A DNA stretch of 64,000 nucleotides from Paenibacillus sp. FSL H3-0469 (GCF_038051945.1 NZ_CP150302.1:372001-436000); one strand, 5' to 3'; positions 1 to 9,680 are shown, counted from the stretch's first letter. Made by a program: numbers and translations. Notes: generated by a model not told the origin, from the sequence alone.

Positions 1-32
1 ACAGTAGAATGTTGTGTTTTGGATGAAAAATA

Positions 33-118
33 GCCCTTTCTCAACATTCAATTGTACAGAATACAGTAGATTCTATTTCAAAGTCTTTTTTACAGTATTC
101 TAATGTACAAAATGCAGT
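33..118. repeat. Two imperfect direct repeats in gene-free left edge
   Basis: The first 330 bases hold no convincing gene. Two roughly 36-base units, at 33-67 and 83-118, align imperfectly: each has a T-rich stretch, then CATTC or TATTC, then TGTACA, then AATRCAGT. Both sit in AT-rich sequence. They could be remnants of a dispersed intergenic repeat, but no third copy was seen in this window. Confidence 0.4.
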
Positions 119-270
119 TGCTATCACTCCAGCGCCAACATACAGCATACGAATGACTGCTGCGGGATTAGCACTGGCTCATTAAGGTCCGGTAATAAAT
201 ACATTGTATTAATATCTAATAATTCATAGCGAATTGCAAGGGAATATTAGCTGTAACTGTAAAAACTGTG

Positions 271-320
271 AAAAGGGTTCCGCCATCCGCAGAGCGATCT
301 GCGGCAGCGGAACCCTTTTG
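271..320 (-). terminator. Terminator of the beta-galactosidase gene
   Basis: A long inverted repeat (AAGGGTTCCGC ... GCGGAACCCTT, with an inner CCGCAGA/TCTGCGG stem) is flanked by A and T tracts. It lies just beyond the stop codon of the minus-strand GH42 gene and could act on both strands. Confidence 0.85.
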
Positions 321-330
321 GAGTTCTTGG

Positions 331-2394
331 TTATTTCAAGACGAGTACGCCGAACCCTTCCATCGTATAGCTCCCCGACAGGGTCTGGCCGCTTAAGAGA
401 TCCGTCTTGGCTGTCTTAAGCACAATCTGTGCCGGTTCTTCGCTGTAGTTGAGCAGGAAGGCGACACCTGTAGAGGCGTCTTCGCTTGTGGAGCGAATCT
501 GCAATTCAACCTCTGGCGGCAGCTCCGCCCAATCTGCGGCTGGCGAGACCAGATCCAGGCTGCCAAGCATCTGCAGCACAGCAGGCTCATTGAACACGGC
601 GCCGTAATACCACACTTCGCCTTGGCCCCGGGTGTTACGGGTTACTGCCGGTTTGCCGGCATAGTAGTCGGTCGCATAGGTTGCCATAACCTCTACACTG
701 TCCTCTTCCACCTGCAGGATGTCATTGAAGGCATCTGCACCGGTCAGCGCCTCAGGATCATGGTTCCAGCGGATGGAGGTAGGCTTGCGCGTTCCTTTGA
801 CCAGCGTGAATTCTTCAACCGTTACCCCGCACAGCTCCTGTGCCGCTCCGGGAAAAGGCCGCATGTAGCATTGTCCGGTAATATCCTTATAGCCTGTGCG
901 GCAGCCGAAGACGAGCTTCCCGCCTTGCTGTACATACTGGTCCAGCAGGGCCGCTGTATCATCGGTCATAATCGCCGGATGCGGGTAGACCAGCACCTCA
1001 TAACGGGCAAGCTCTGCAAGGGTTGTATGGCTGCGCAGGTATAGAACGTCATTCGGAATATGCTTCCGCTGCAGAGCCTTGAACCATTCCTTGTTGCTCT
1101 GCCACATGAACGGGCCGTGCCAGACATCATATTCCCCGTCCCACTCATTGTCATAATCACGTACGATTGCAACGCTCGCCTGCGTCCGGCTGCCGATGAA
1201 CTGCTGCCCGATGCTTGCCAGCTCGCGTCCGATCTGCTCCGCTTCTCTCACCCGCCGGTTAGGCTGGTTATGGTAGTCGTTCAAGCCGTGCCAATAGATC
1301 TCATTGCCCATCGTGGCGGTCCGCCAGCGGAAATAGAGCAGCATGTCAGCGCCGTGGGCGACGGACTGGTACGTCCAGAGCCGCATTTGTCCCGGCTTCG
1401 GTGAAGGCATGTCCAGCCGGTTGACCCAGCCTCCCGGACCGGATTGCTGCTCCATGACACAGAAGTTGCTGCTGACCGAACGTACAGCCGACAGGGACAA
1501 TCCCCAGCCGCGGTCAAGCATCGGGTTCACCTCTGCCGGATCGAAGCCGATGGTGGAGAACTGCGGGTACGAGTCATAGCTGAAGAAATCCAGCAGCTCG
1601 TCATTCAGCTCATGGCTGTCCAGATGCCCGAACAGACCGTTCGTGGTAACCCACTGGTTAGGGGCTAATTTCCGCAGGATATCTGCCTGGATTTTGGCGA
1701 AATAGATGGTGTTATCAGAGATAAAGCGCTTCTCATCCAGAGCCTGGTGAGGGTTCGGCTGGTTCGGTGAAGGGGTAGGCCGGGTGAGGCAGACCTGTGA
1801 CCAGCTCGTATAGGTCTGATTCCAGAACACCGTGCCCCAAGCCTGATTAAGCTTGTCCAGGGTGACATACTTGTCCTGAAGCCAAAGGCGGAAGGCCTGA
1901 TGATCACTCTCCGAGTAGAATACATTGATCTCACAGTTCAGCTCGTTGTCAATCTGCCAGCCGACAACACCCGGATGATTGCCGTAATGTTCAGCGAGCT
2001 TCGTTACGATTCGGGCACAGAGCTCGCGGTATTTGGGACTGCTGTAATTGTAATGGCGGCGCATGCCGTGCTGTAGCGTCACACCTTCATAAGTAACATT
2101 GAGAGCCTCAGGGTACTTCTCGGTAAGCCAGGCAGGCGGAGTGGCCGTAGGCGTTCCCAGAATAACCTCCAGCCCGTGGCTGTGAGCCATATCGACCGCA
2201 CGGTCAAACAGATCATATTGAAACACGCCTTCTTCCGGTTCAAAAATGGACCAGGCGAACTCAGCAAGACGTACAATAGTGAATCCGGTTTCAACCATAC
2301 GGCGGTAATCGTCAGCCCACATGGATTCAGGCCAGTGCTCGGGATAATAGCAGACGCCCAGTTCAAATCGTTCTGCTGCAACAGGTTTCTTCAT
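331..2394 (-). CDS. GH42 family beta-galactosidase
   Basis: A 687-residue cytoplasmic glycosidase that hydrolyses terminal beta-galactosides, typical length for GH42. The sequence shows the GH42 TIM-barrel start (GVCYYPEHWP), the acid/base Glu in WQIDNE (about residue 151, counted from this start) and the nucleophile Glu in CVMEQQSGPGGW (about 315), followed by trimerisation and C-terminal beta domains. No signal peptide is present. The chosen start is the ATG at 2394 because TTGGAGG precedes it at good spacing; an upstream in-frame TTG at 2406 overlaps that site. It diverges from the AraC regulator at 2539, which probably controls it. The natural substrate, lactose or plant galactosides, cannot be told. 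Confidence 0.93.
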   Translation of the reverse strand: MKKPVAAERFELGVCYYPEHWPESMWADDYRRMVETGFTIVRLAEFAWSIFEPEEGVFQYDLFDRAVDMAHSHGLEVILGTPTATPPAWLTEKYPEALNVTYEGVTLQHGMRRHYNYSSPKYRELCARIVTKLAEHYGNHPGVVGWQIDNELNCEINVFYSESDHQAFRLWLQDKYVTLDKLNQAWGTVFWNQTYTSWSQVCLTRPTPSPNQPNPHQALDEKRFISDNTIYFAKIQADILRKLAPNQWVTTNGLFGHLDSHELNDELLDFFSYDSYPQFSTIGFDPAEVNPMLDRGWGLSLSAVRSVSSNFCVMEQQSGPGGWVNRLDMPSPKPGQMRLWTYQSVAHGADMLLYFRWRTATMGNEIYWHGLNDYHNQPNRRVREAEQIGRELASIGQQFIGSRTQASVAIVRDYDNEWDGEYDVWHGPFMWQSNKEWFKALQRKHIPNDVLYLRSHTTLAELARYEVLVYPHPAIMTDDTAALLDQYVQQGGKLVFGCRTGYKDITGQCYMRPFPGAAQELCGVTVEEFTLVKGTRKPTSIRWNHDPEALTGADAFNDILQVEEDSVEVMATYATDYYAGKPAVTRNTRGQGEVWYYGAVFNEPAVLQMLGSLDLVSPAADWAELPPEVELQIRSTSEDASTGVAFLLNYSEEPAQIVLKTAKTDLLSGQTLSGSYTMEGFGVLVLK

Positions 2395-2538
2395 CTTAAC
2401 CTCCAAGTGTAAAAATATGCTTTATTTAAGCTACAAATCTATTGTATTATCAGCAGTGTATCCACTTATATAACAGAATATTGCTATTATATCATTATAT
2501 TGCGTGCTTGAGTCAGCGCAGAGCAGGAGGAAATTCAC

Positions 2539-3372
2539 ATGAGAAAGCACTGGGTTCTGCCGCAGCCCGCTTATGCCCACTATGTATGTTATCCGGAGAT
2601 GCTGGGGCATTACAGCGACTTCCCGGAGCATGCAGAGCGCAGAAGCGAGGGGTTCCTGAACAGCTATAATCTCCACATGGTTTTCGGTGGGGAAGGGTAT
2701 GTATTTCAGGGAGGGGAGCGGATATCCATGAGGCGGGGCAGCGGGTTTCTTTTTCCCAGAGGGGCTTATCAGCAGTACGGTTCTGATCCCGGAGCCGCCT
2801 GGGATGTGCGCTGGATGCACTTCGCCACGGCGATGCCTCTGACTATGCTGGAGGAAGCGGATCAGTCACGCGGCTACTTCTTCAACTTCGATCCCGCCAG
2901 CGGCTATGAAGCGCTCTTCGAGGAAATGTACCGGCTCAGCGCAGGCTATGAGACCCGGAGTGAACCCCGTCTCTCTACACTGCTCTATGAGATACTGGTT
3001 ACGCTGATGCAGAACTCCGAACCGCTTCACGGCTCCGTTCCGCTGGAGATCCGGCATTCCATCCGGCTTACCGCCGACAGGATCTACAGTGAGTGTGAGC
3101 GGCCCTGGACGCTGGAGTCCATGGCCAGCCTTGCCGGTTATAGCAGCTACCATTTTCTCCGCCTGTTCCGCAGCATTATGGGCAAGACGCCGAACCGGTA
3201 TTTAAGCGATTGCCGGATGGCCCGGGCCAAGCTGCTGCTGGCTTCCACCAAGCTGTCTGTTTCGCAAATTGCGCTGCAGAGCGGTTTTCAGCAATCCAGT
3301 TATTTCATCAAGGTGTTCAGACAGTTAGAAGGGATGCCGCCGAACCAATACAGACGTTCCTTCAACTCATAG
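2539..3372 (+). CDS. AraC family transcriptional regulator
   Basis: A 277-residue protein with an N-terminal cupin-like sensor half (GGEGYVFQGGERISMRRG, about 50-75) and two C-terminal helix-turn-helix motifs (SLAGYSSYHFLRLFRS and IALQSGFQQSSYFIKVFR). AGGAGG sits eight bases before the ATG. It is divergent from the GH42 gene with 144 bases between the start codons, a layout typical of a local activator responding to the sugar. The effector is unknown. Confidence 0.9.
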   Translation: MRKHWVLPQPAYAHYVCYPEMLGHYSDFPEHAERRSEGFLNSYNLHMVFGGEGYVFQGGERISMRRGSGFLFPRGAYQQYGSDPGAAWDVRWMHFATAMPLTMLEEADQSRGYFFNFDPASGYEALFEEMYRLSAGYETRSEPRLSTLLYEILVTLMQNSEPLHGSVPLEIRHSIRLTADRIYSECERPWTLESMASLAGYSSYHFLRLFRSIMGKTPNRYLSDCRMARAKLLLASTKLSVSQIALQSGFQQSSYFIKVFRQLEGMPPNQYRRSFNS

Positions 3373-3453
3373 AATCAAGCTTTTTTAGGACCAAGTATCA
3401 AGAAAGTTTGTTACATTTATGGCAGTATTCTCGCCGCGATAGTCTTGGTTGTG

Positions 3454-3500
3454 TGACAGAAAGTTACAAATGGCAACAAAGGGTTACAAAGTGGATACAA
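3454..3500 (+). promoter_or_regulatory. Five helically phased TTACAA-like boxes
   Basis: Hexamers TGACAG, TTACAA, CAACAA, TTACAA and ATACAA begin at 3454, 3464, 3474, 3484 and 3495, a period of 10-11 bases. They end just where the -35 would be for a TATACT -10 at 3520-3525, and that promoter has no good -35. This resembles the direct TTAACA repeats bound by PhoP-type OmpR-family activators; the identity of the regulator is inference. Confidence 0.6.
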
Positions 3501-3556
3501 ATTCCACGCGCCGAGCAACTATACTATTGCTAGTAAATACATCTGGAGGGAAATAA

Positions 3557-6166
3557 ATGAGAAAGTATAGAGTTACATATGCTGCATTGCTGGTGAGTTC
3601 GCTCGTTGCCGGCCAGGTGGCTGGCAGTATCACTGCGCCTGCTGCACATGCAGCCCCGGCGGCGAAGCCTCCCGCAGTATCCGCTCCGGCGGCATTCAAG
3701 TTCAATTCCGTTCCCATGGGTGCCGGAGTGACCGCAGTACTGGAGAATATCAACATATGGAGCCAGCCTGGCGGGAGCATTTTGTCATACACACTTAAAT
3801 ATACAAATTCCGGGAATTCAAGCGCCAGCTTAATGCACTATTTCTCACGTGTGGTCACTCCGGGAGGGTCAGTGCTTCCGGGGAATCCCTTAGGTGCGGA
3901 TGCCCTGAAGAAGAAAGTCGGCGCCAAAGAAAGCCTTAGCGTGACCTATTATGTAAATGTGGGACAAACCTCCTCTTTGCAGGGGATCAAAATCTCGATG
4001 CTGGTCTGGGATGCCAAGACGAAAGGGTATCTGAAGCAGACGGGATCTTTTGGAGTGCCCGCTAATTATTCAACAACGGCTCCAGTTGGAACAAGCTTAA
4101 GTACAATCATGAACGACATTCCTGTCGCAGCCAGCGCAGACTCTCTCCAGCTCTATAAATACAGCGGCAAGGTCTATGCCAAAGTAGGAGTCAGTCTAAC
4201 CAATAAGGGCAATAAAGTCCTCAGTGATCCGGGCTATTCGGCGTATCTGGTATCTGCCAGCGGCACTTCTTTCGAGCTGGCGCTGAGCGGCACACAGGCG
4301 GATTACAGTATTCAGCCGCAGGAGAAGCGGAGCATTTATTACATTACCGAAATCCCGGCCTATCTCAAAACAGATAATATGAAGCTGCAATTCACGAAGA
4401 AGGATGAGACCGCGAAGCTGGAGCTGGCTAAGTCCTCTTATAAGCTGCCGGCAGCAAGCTCGCCTAATCTGGTAGTGGGCAGCGGTGTAGTCAAAAAGAT
4501 AGTAGTCAATAACAACACAGTAGACACGCTGCTCCGCAACGCTAATGTGTACGCACAGGATGCAGATGCGGTATGGACGTTCCAGATGCAGCTTAAGAAT
4601 ACCGGCAACAAGGCGGTAACCCTGCCAAGCTACGACCTGGCGGTCAAATCGGTCAAGGGTAAGGTTTTTCCGGTGAATTCCAAAGGTGTAAGCGGAGTAA
4701 CCCTCAAACCGCTAGAGACCAAAATTGTTCCGCTTACGGTCCGCATCCCGCTTGAAGTCGATCAATCCGGATTGCAGCTTATGATGATAGAGTCGGTAGG
4801 CGCTGAGAGCATCAGTGCACCAGAACCGGGCGGAACCGGCGAGTCCACCGGAAATACAGGGAATACCGGCACTCCGTCCACTGCAGCTCCTGCAACACCG
4901 ACTGCCAAAATGATTTTCCCGGTAGCCTACTTCGTCATTCCATATGCATTACGTACGGAAGTCACGTCCGGCCAGGAGTATATGACCACGAATTCATACG
5001 GCTCCTTCTCGTACAGCATAGTGTCTCTGCAGCGCTATCCTTGGAGAGATGATGATATCCTGGCTGCCAAATTGAGAATCACTAATACCCAGAACGTGTC
5101 TCTTACGCTGCCTGAGCTGAAGGGAACCATTAAGTTGGATAAAGAAAGTCTGCCCGTGACTACCGAGCTGTATATGGACAATAAGGATTCTTCTGTTCTT
5201 GCGCCAGGGAAGTCAGTGGAGCTGTATGTACTCGGTAAAATTGCCTATACCTCAGAGTTCCAGGATATGCGGATTGCCCTGAACGGCACACAGAATTCAG
5301 AGACCGTCCCGTTCATGGATGTCAGCATCAGTAACTCGATTAACAGTATTCCGACCATCGAGAAGGGCAAGAGCTACATCATTAGCGGCAAAGGCAAAAC
5401 GGCCAGTGTCGAGGAGAACCGGACTACGATCTATCAAGGGGAAAGCCACAATCTGGTATACACAGAGCTCTATCTGAGCAGTGAAGAGAAAAGACAGAGC
5501 AAAATGGCCCGTCTCCAGGCTTACTATAAGACCAAGGACGGCCAATATTTCGAAGCAGGCACCAGCCAGTCGGAGAACAGCGCATCTCCGGGCGCCAAGC
5601 AGCTCGTGGTCTTATGGGCCAAGGTGCCCAAGGCTACGGATCTCGCGGATGTCTCGCTTTACCTCGGTTCCGGTATCAAAGAAGGCAAGCTGATTGAGGC
5701 CAAGGAAGAAGCGACCGGATTCGTCAATGTGGCTGCGCTTCAGCTGAATCCGCAGGCTAACGTACCGAAGAATACGCTGGAATCAACGGTACTATATCCT
5801 TATACGATTTCTGTCCTGACCTCTCAAGGCAAGCGGATGAAGTCATCCGATACCCTGGACATCACGATGAACTACAGCCTGAGAAAGGATAACCTGTACG
5901 ATGCAGGTGTGCTGGAGCATAAGCTGATTCTGCAGATTACCGATCCGTTCGGCATCGCTACCGAGAAGGTTCTTACCCTGGGCACAGACCTGATTGAAGG
6001 GACGAATAACCAGTATTCCTTCTCTCTCAGCAGACCCGTGTACAAGACGATGGACGGCGGAGCTTATAAGTTAGCCTTCTATGATGAATTCCAGGGTGAA
6101 CGTCTGTTGCTGGGCAGCCAGGCCTTCGGAGTCACTAACGTGGTTCCGAACAAGACAGAGGAATAA
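3557..6166 (+). CDS. Secreted protein of repeated Ig-like segments, exporter operon
   Basis: An 869-residue protein with a clear N-terminal signal peptide (cleavage likely near AHAAPAA, residue 34-38) and no later membrane span. The mature part has at least four related segments of 90-120 residues. Each has a beta-strand pattern with K/R-x-T-N-x-x-N, a conserved L..P.Y turn and a late L.P.E/G.K stretch, as expected of CARDB-like or other Ig-fold repeats. A Gly/Thr/Pro-rich linker lies near 425-455. It leads an operon with an ABC exporter (gap 54 bases to the ATPase). It may be a cell-envelope partner of the exporter or a binding protein. I do not recognise a specific family. Confidence 0.8.
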   Translation: MRKYRVTYAALLVSSLVAGQVAGSITAPAAHAAPAAKPPAVSAPAAFKFNSVPMGAGVTAVLENINIWSQPGGSILSYTLKYTNSGNSSASLMHYFSRVVTPGGSVLPGNPLGADALKKKVGAKESLSVTYYVNVGQTSSLQGIKISMLVWDAKTKGYLKQTGSFGVPANYSTTAPVGTSLSTIMNDIPVAASADSLQLYKYSGKVYAKVGVSLTNKGNKVLSDPGYSAYLVSASGTSFELALSGTQADYSIQPQEKRSIYYITEIPAYLKTDNMKLQFTKKDETAKLELAKSSYKLPAASSPNLVVGSGVVKKIVVNNNTVDTLLRNANVYAQDADAVWTFQMQLKNTGNKAVTLPSYDLAVKSVKGKVFPVNSKGVSGVTLKPLETKIVPLTVRIPLEVDQSGLQLMMIESVGAESISAPEPGGTGESTGNTGNTGTPSTAAPATPTAKMIFPVAYFVIPYALRTEVTSGQEYMTTNSYGSFSYSIVSLQRYPWRDDDILAAKLRITNTQNVSLTLPELKGTIKLDKESLPVTTELYMDNKDSSVLAPGKSVELYVLGKIAYTSEFQDMRIALNGTQNSETVPFMDVSISNSINSIPTIEKGKSYIISGKGKTASVEENRTTIYQGESHNLVYTELYLSSEEKRQSKMARLQAYYKTKDGQYFEAGTSQSENSASPGAKQLVVLWAKVPKATDLADVSLYLGSGIKEGKLIEAKEEATGFVNVAALQLNPQANVPKNTLESTVLYPYTISVLTSQGKRMKSSDTLDITMNYSLRKDNLYDAGVLEHKLILQITDPFGIATEKVLTLGTDLIEGTNNQYSFSLSRPVYKTMDGGAYKLAFYDEFQGERLLLGSQAFGVTNVVPNKTEE

Positions 6167-6220
6167 TCGTCATTTACTCCACTAAAACATTCTTGTATTT
6201 TTAAAAAAGGAGCAGCTTCC

Positions 6221-7135
6221 ATGTTGCGTGTTGAAGATATTACGCATTCGTACAAAAGCGGTAATGAATGGACCTCCGTTCTTCATAAAATCAATTTCGC
6301 TGTCAAAAAGGGAGAAATGGTTGCTCTGCTGGGCAGCTCAGGCTCCGGGAAGTCAACGCTCCTCAACCTGATGGCCGGCCTGATGAAGCCCACAGAAGGT
6401 CATATCTATATTGCTGATCAGGACATTGTGAAAATGGGTGAGAATAAGCTTGCCGAGTTCCGCCGCAAGAATATCGGATTCATCTTTCAGGCGTATGAGC
6501 TGATTACCAGCCTGACGGTCCGTGAGAACGTGGAGCTGCCGCTGGTCTTCCAGTCGGTCTCTCCCAGGGCCCGTAAGGCTAAGGCGCTTGCACTGCTGGA
6601 GCAGGTAGGGATTCCCGACAAGGCGGATCTCTTCCCCTCACAGCTCTCCGGAGGACAGCAGCAGCGGGTCAGTATCGCCCGGTCACTCATCACAGAGCCG
6701 TCGGTCATTTTCGCCGATGAACCGACGGGGAATCTGGATTCCAAGACCGAGGAGGAGATTATCGGCATTCTGCTGAACCTGAACCGGACGATGAAGACGA
6801 CATTTATTGTCGTAACTCATGAATATAAGGTGGCTGAACAAATGCAGCGGATTTTTACGCTGAAGGACGGATTCCTGGTTACTGAATCGCAGACAGCACC
6901 GCAAGCAGAGACGGAACCGCAGATTGAGCTGCAAAAAGAAGTACAGGTTGAAGAGCAAATTGCTGAGGAAGCTGAACCGCAGACCATGGTAGAGGTTGAA
7001 GAACAATTAGCTGCAGGAGCTGAACAGGAAGCTGTAGAGCCGCAGACAGCAGCAGCGGATGAAGATCCGCCGGCTGAGGAACCTGAACACCAGACCGCTG
7101 CGGAAGCTGATCCTGCAGAGGGAGGGAAGCCGTGA
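6221..7135 (+). CDS. ABC transporter ATPase, MacB/LolD/YknY type, with acidic tail
   Basis: The ATPase of a MacB-like exporter. Residues 1-220 form the nucleotide-binding domain: Walker A GSSGSGKST near 38, signature LSGGQQQR near 140, Walker B VIFADEPTGN near 163, and the switch His in VVTHE. About 80 further residues follow that are absent from ordinary LolD/YknY proteins: a low-complexity Glu/Gln/Ala/Pro-rich tail with repeated EPQ, VEE and EEQ words. The stop codon overlaps the GTG start of the permease, indicating translational coupling. The tail could be an interaction or regulatory arm; this is inference. Confidence 0.92.
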   Translation: MLRVEDITHSYKSGNEWTSVLHKINFAVKKGEMVALLGSSGSGKSTLLNLMAGLMKPTEGHIYIADQDIVKMGENKLAEFRRKNIGFIFQAYELITSLTVRENVELPLVFQSVSPRARKAKALALLEQVGIPDKADLFPSQLSGGQQQRVSIARSLITEPSVIFADEPTGNLDSKTEEEIIGILLNLNRTMKTTFIVVTHEYKVAEQMQRIFTLKDGFLVTESQTAPQAETEPQIELQKEVQVEEQIAEEAEPQTMVEVEEQLAAGAEQEAVEPQTAAADEDPPAEEPEHQTAAEADPAEGGKP

Positions 7136-8520
7136 AGATCAGAGACATTTCACGGATGGCCTGGGAACAGGTCAAACGGCGCAAGGTGGTTACGGGTCTG
7201 TGTATGACCGGGATATCTATCGGCTGCGCAGCCATTATTGTGGCCCTGAGCGTAGGACAGTCTGCACAGGTCTATGTTACCGAACAGGTGAATGCCAACT
7301 TCAAAATGGATGAGATTATGGTCTCACCGGGCGGAGGGCCGCCAGACATCGGCAAGGGAGCCAGTGCAGGCGGCTCGGGAGAGGTGAATGAGAAGCTCGA
7401 CCCCGGCAAGCTGACCGATCAGAAGCTGAAGATTATCCAGGGGCTGAATCATGTGAAGGCGGCATCGCCTTTTCATCAGGCAGGATATCTGCAGATGGTA
7501 ACCATTGATAATAAGATTTCCGATGTTCAGGTCATTGTCGCCGATTTACAGAAGCTGACGGCGTACGACCACAAGTTCAAGCAGGGAGGGGCGAATGGCC
7601 AGCCCGGATCAATTGTGCTCAATCACGGGGCTACACTGGGCCTGATTGACCTGGAGACCCGGACGAAGCTGTTCGATCAGATGAGTGCGGATCCGTTCAA
7701 CCAGGAGCTGTACCAGCAATATGACAAAATGGCCACTGTGCCTACTGAACTGTACCGCAAGCAGGTCCAAATTCAGGCTCAGGATTACAGTTCTACATCA
7801 CCGGTGTTCAAGCTTAGCTCCCCCCTGCAGATCTCCGGAATTCTGGCGCTTCCCAAGGGTATGGACGAACTGCGGTCATCCTATGAGAAGATTATGTATA
7901 TGTCTCCCGAGACCGCACAGCAGCTCTCCAAGGAGCTTGTATTCGATAATTCCACCACCAGTGTGCTAACTCTCCCGCCGGAGGGCAGCTATAATTCGAT
8001 TACAGTCAAGGTGGACGATGTGGCGAACATCAAGCCGGTGGAGCAGATGATTCAGAAGCTGTCGCTGAACGCTCAAGACAATCTGTTCCAGCAGGAGATG
8101 CTGAAGGAACAATTCGATATGATCAAAATGGCGGCGCTCGGCATCGGGGTATTCATCCTGATCATCGCCTCCATCTCGATCATAGTGGCCATGACCATGT
8201 CCACCCATCAACGGCGGCGCCAGATTGGGATTATGAAGGTCCTCGGGGCCAACATGGGACAGATCCGCAATATGTTCATTACCGAAGCTGCACTTCTGGG
8301 GCTGCTCGGGGGCATGCTGGGGGTTGCTTTCTCCTATTTGATTGTCATGGCGCTCAACAAGCTGGTAGGCAGTGCAGGGGACGGGATGAATTTCTTCATT
8401 CCAACTATGAATCTGCCGATCGGCATCTCCTTTGCCATTATGACCGGTGTGCTGTCGGGGATCTATCCGGCGATCAGCGCCTCCAGAACCGATGCATTAA
8501 CCGCTATTAAACGAGACTAA
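7132..8520 (+). CDS. ABC transporter permease, MacB/FtsX family
   Basis: A 462-residue membrane protein starting at a GTG that overlaps the preceding stop. It shows one N-terminal membrane helix (about 20-45), a large extracytoplasmic MacB periplasmic-core-like domain (about 50-315) and three C-terminal helices with the FtsX-type motif QIGIMKVLGA, ending ISASRTDALTAIKRD. This is the topology of YknZ/MacB-type mechanotransmission exporters, which do not import substrate. A Gly-rich loop (near residues 64-84) follows the first helix. It should pair with the ATPase upstream and the adaptor downstream. Confidence 0.92.
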   Translation: MKIRDISRMAWEQVKRRKVVTGLCMTGISIGCAAIIVALSVGQSAQVYVTEQVNANFKMDEIMVSPGGGPPDIGKGASAGGSGEVNEKLDPGKLTDQKLKIIQGLNHVKAASPFHQAGYLQMVTIDNKISDVQVIVADLQKLTAYDHKFKQGGANGQPGSIVLNHGATLGLIDLETRTKLFDQMSADPFNQELYQQYDKMATVPTELYRKQVQIQAQDYSSTSPVFKLSSPLQISGILALPKGMDELRSSYEKIMYMSPETAQQLSKELVFDNSTTSVLTLPPEGSYNSITVKVDDVANIKPVEQMIQKLSLNAQDNLFQQEMLKEQFDMIKMAALGIGVFILIIASISIIVAMTMSTHQRRRQIGIMKVLGANMGQIRNMFITEAALLGLLGGMLGVAFSYLIVMALNKLVGSAGDGMNFFIPTMNLPIGISFAIMTGVLSGIYPAISASRTDALTAIKRD

Positions 8521-8547
8521 CCCTAAGCTAGAAAGGAAGCCGAAACG

Positions 8548-9648
8548 ATGAAGAGGACTCTAAAGAAGAGCCTGAAATGGATCATAATCTTAGGTATTAT
8601 CGGAACTGCCGGTTATTTCGGATATACCAAATTCTTCAAGGCTGAAGAGACCGCTGATCTCCCGCCTGAACCGATGCAGGTAATCAGCTTCCCGGTAACG
8701 GAAGAGACGTTAACCAGCTCCGTGCAGATCAAAGGCAGATCGCAATACCAGAAGGAGACGCTGGTGTATGCCCCCTTTGCTTCCAAGGTGACAGCCTGGA
8801 AGGTGGAGAACGGGGCACAGGTGAAGAAGGGGCAGGTGCTTTTCACCCTGGATCAGAGCACACTCCGTAATGAGATTGCCACGGCGGAGGCAACCGCCCG
8901 CAAGGCGAAGCTGGAAGGGGAACTGAATGCTTTTGTCGCGCAGCAGGAGGATGATTCCACTACCCCGGCCGGAACAGAAGCGGAACGGCTGAAGGCCTTG
9001 GCTGCCCAGGAAACTGCACGTCTGAGCGATGAGCTGAACCAGGTGAATGCCGAGATTCAAGCCAAAGAGCTTGCGGAGAAGAAGGCGAAGCTGAACACTG
9101 CGGTATACCATGCACCGGAGAACGGTATCTTCCTCTTCGACAGCAGTGCAGAACGTCCGCAGACCGTCACCGACAATCAGTACATCGGCAAGATTGTGGA
9201 CACGAACAAGGTAGAGTTCATAGCACAGGTCGGGGAACAGGATATTTTCCGCATCAAAAAAGGCATGAAGGTGAAGGTGAAGATGACCGCTGTCAAAGAT
9301 CTGGTCCTGGACGGAGAGGTAACCGGAGTGGCCAAATTCGCTACAACGACTACCGGACAGAACACAGCGGGCCAGCTTCCGCAATTCGAGGTGGTCATCT
9401 CCATGCAGCCGGACGAGCATTTGATGGGCGGCCTTAGCCTGAGCGGAGACGTCGAGACCTCTCGCAAAGAGAAGGCAGTAGTTGTATCCAATATCGCCGT
9501 CATTCGTGAAGGGGATCTGGCCTTTGTTATGGTGGACAAAGGAAACGGACAGTACGAACGCAAAGAGATCAAGACCGGAATGGAAACGACTGATAAAACA
9601 GAGGTGCTGTCGGGACTGAAGGCAGGAGACACCGTGGTTCTGCAGTAG
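8548..9648 (+). CDS. HlyD/MacA-type membrane fusion (adaptor) protein
   Basis: A 366-residue adaptor with one N-terminal membrane anchor (about 10-28), a lipoyl/barrel-sandwich half motif (YAPFASKVTAWKVENGAQVKKGQ), an alpha-helical hairpin (about 110-180), the second lipoyl half (YHAPENGIF) and C-terminal beta-barrel domains ending in TEVLSGLKAGDTVVLQ. It is the third component of the YknXYZ/MacAB-like exporter, acting outside the membrane of a Gram-positive cell. A terminator follows. Confidence 0.9.
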   Translation: MKRTLKKSLKWIIILGIIGTAGYFGYTKFFKAEETADLPPEPMQVISFPVTEETLTSSVQIKGRSQYQKETLVYAPFASKVTAWKVENGAQVKKGQVLFTLDQSTLRNEIATAEATARKAKLEGELNAFVAQQEDDSTTPAGTEAERLKALAAQETARLSDELNQVNAEIQAKELAEKKAKLNTAVYHAPENGIFLFDSSAERPQTVTDNQYIGKIVDTNKVEFIAQVGEQDIFRIKKGMKVKVKMTAVKDLVLDGEVTGVAKFATTTTGQNTAGQLPQFEVVISMQPDEHLMGGLSLSGDVETSRKEKAVVVSNIAVIREGDLAFVMVDKGNGQYERKEIKTGMETTDKTEVLSGLKAGDTVVLQ

Positions 9649-9680
9649 ACAGCAGTAGTTGACAGCAGTTGAAACAGTTG

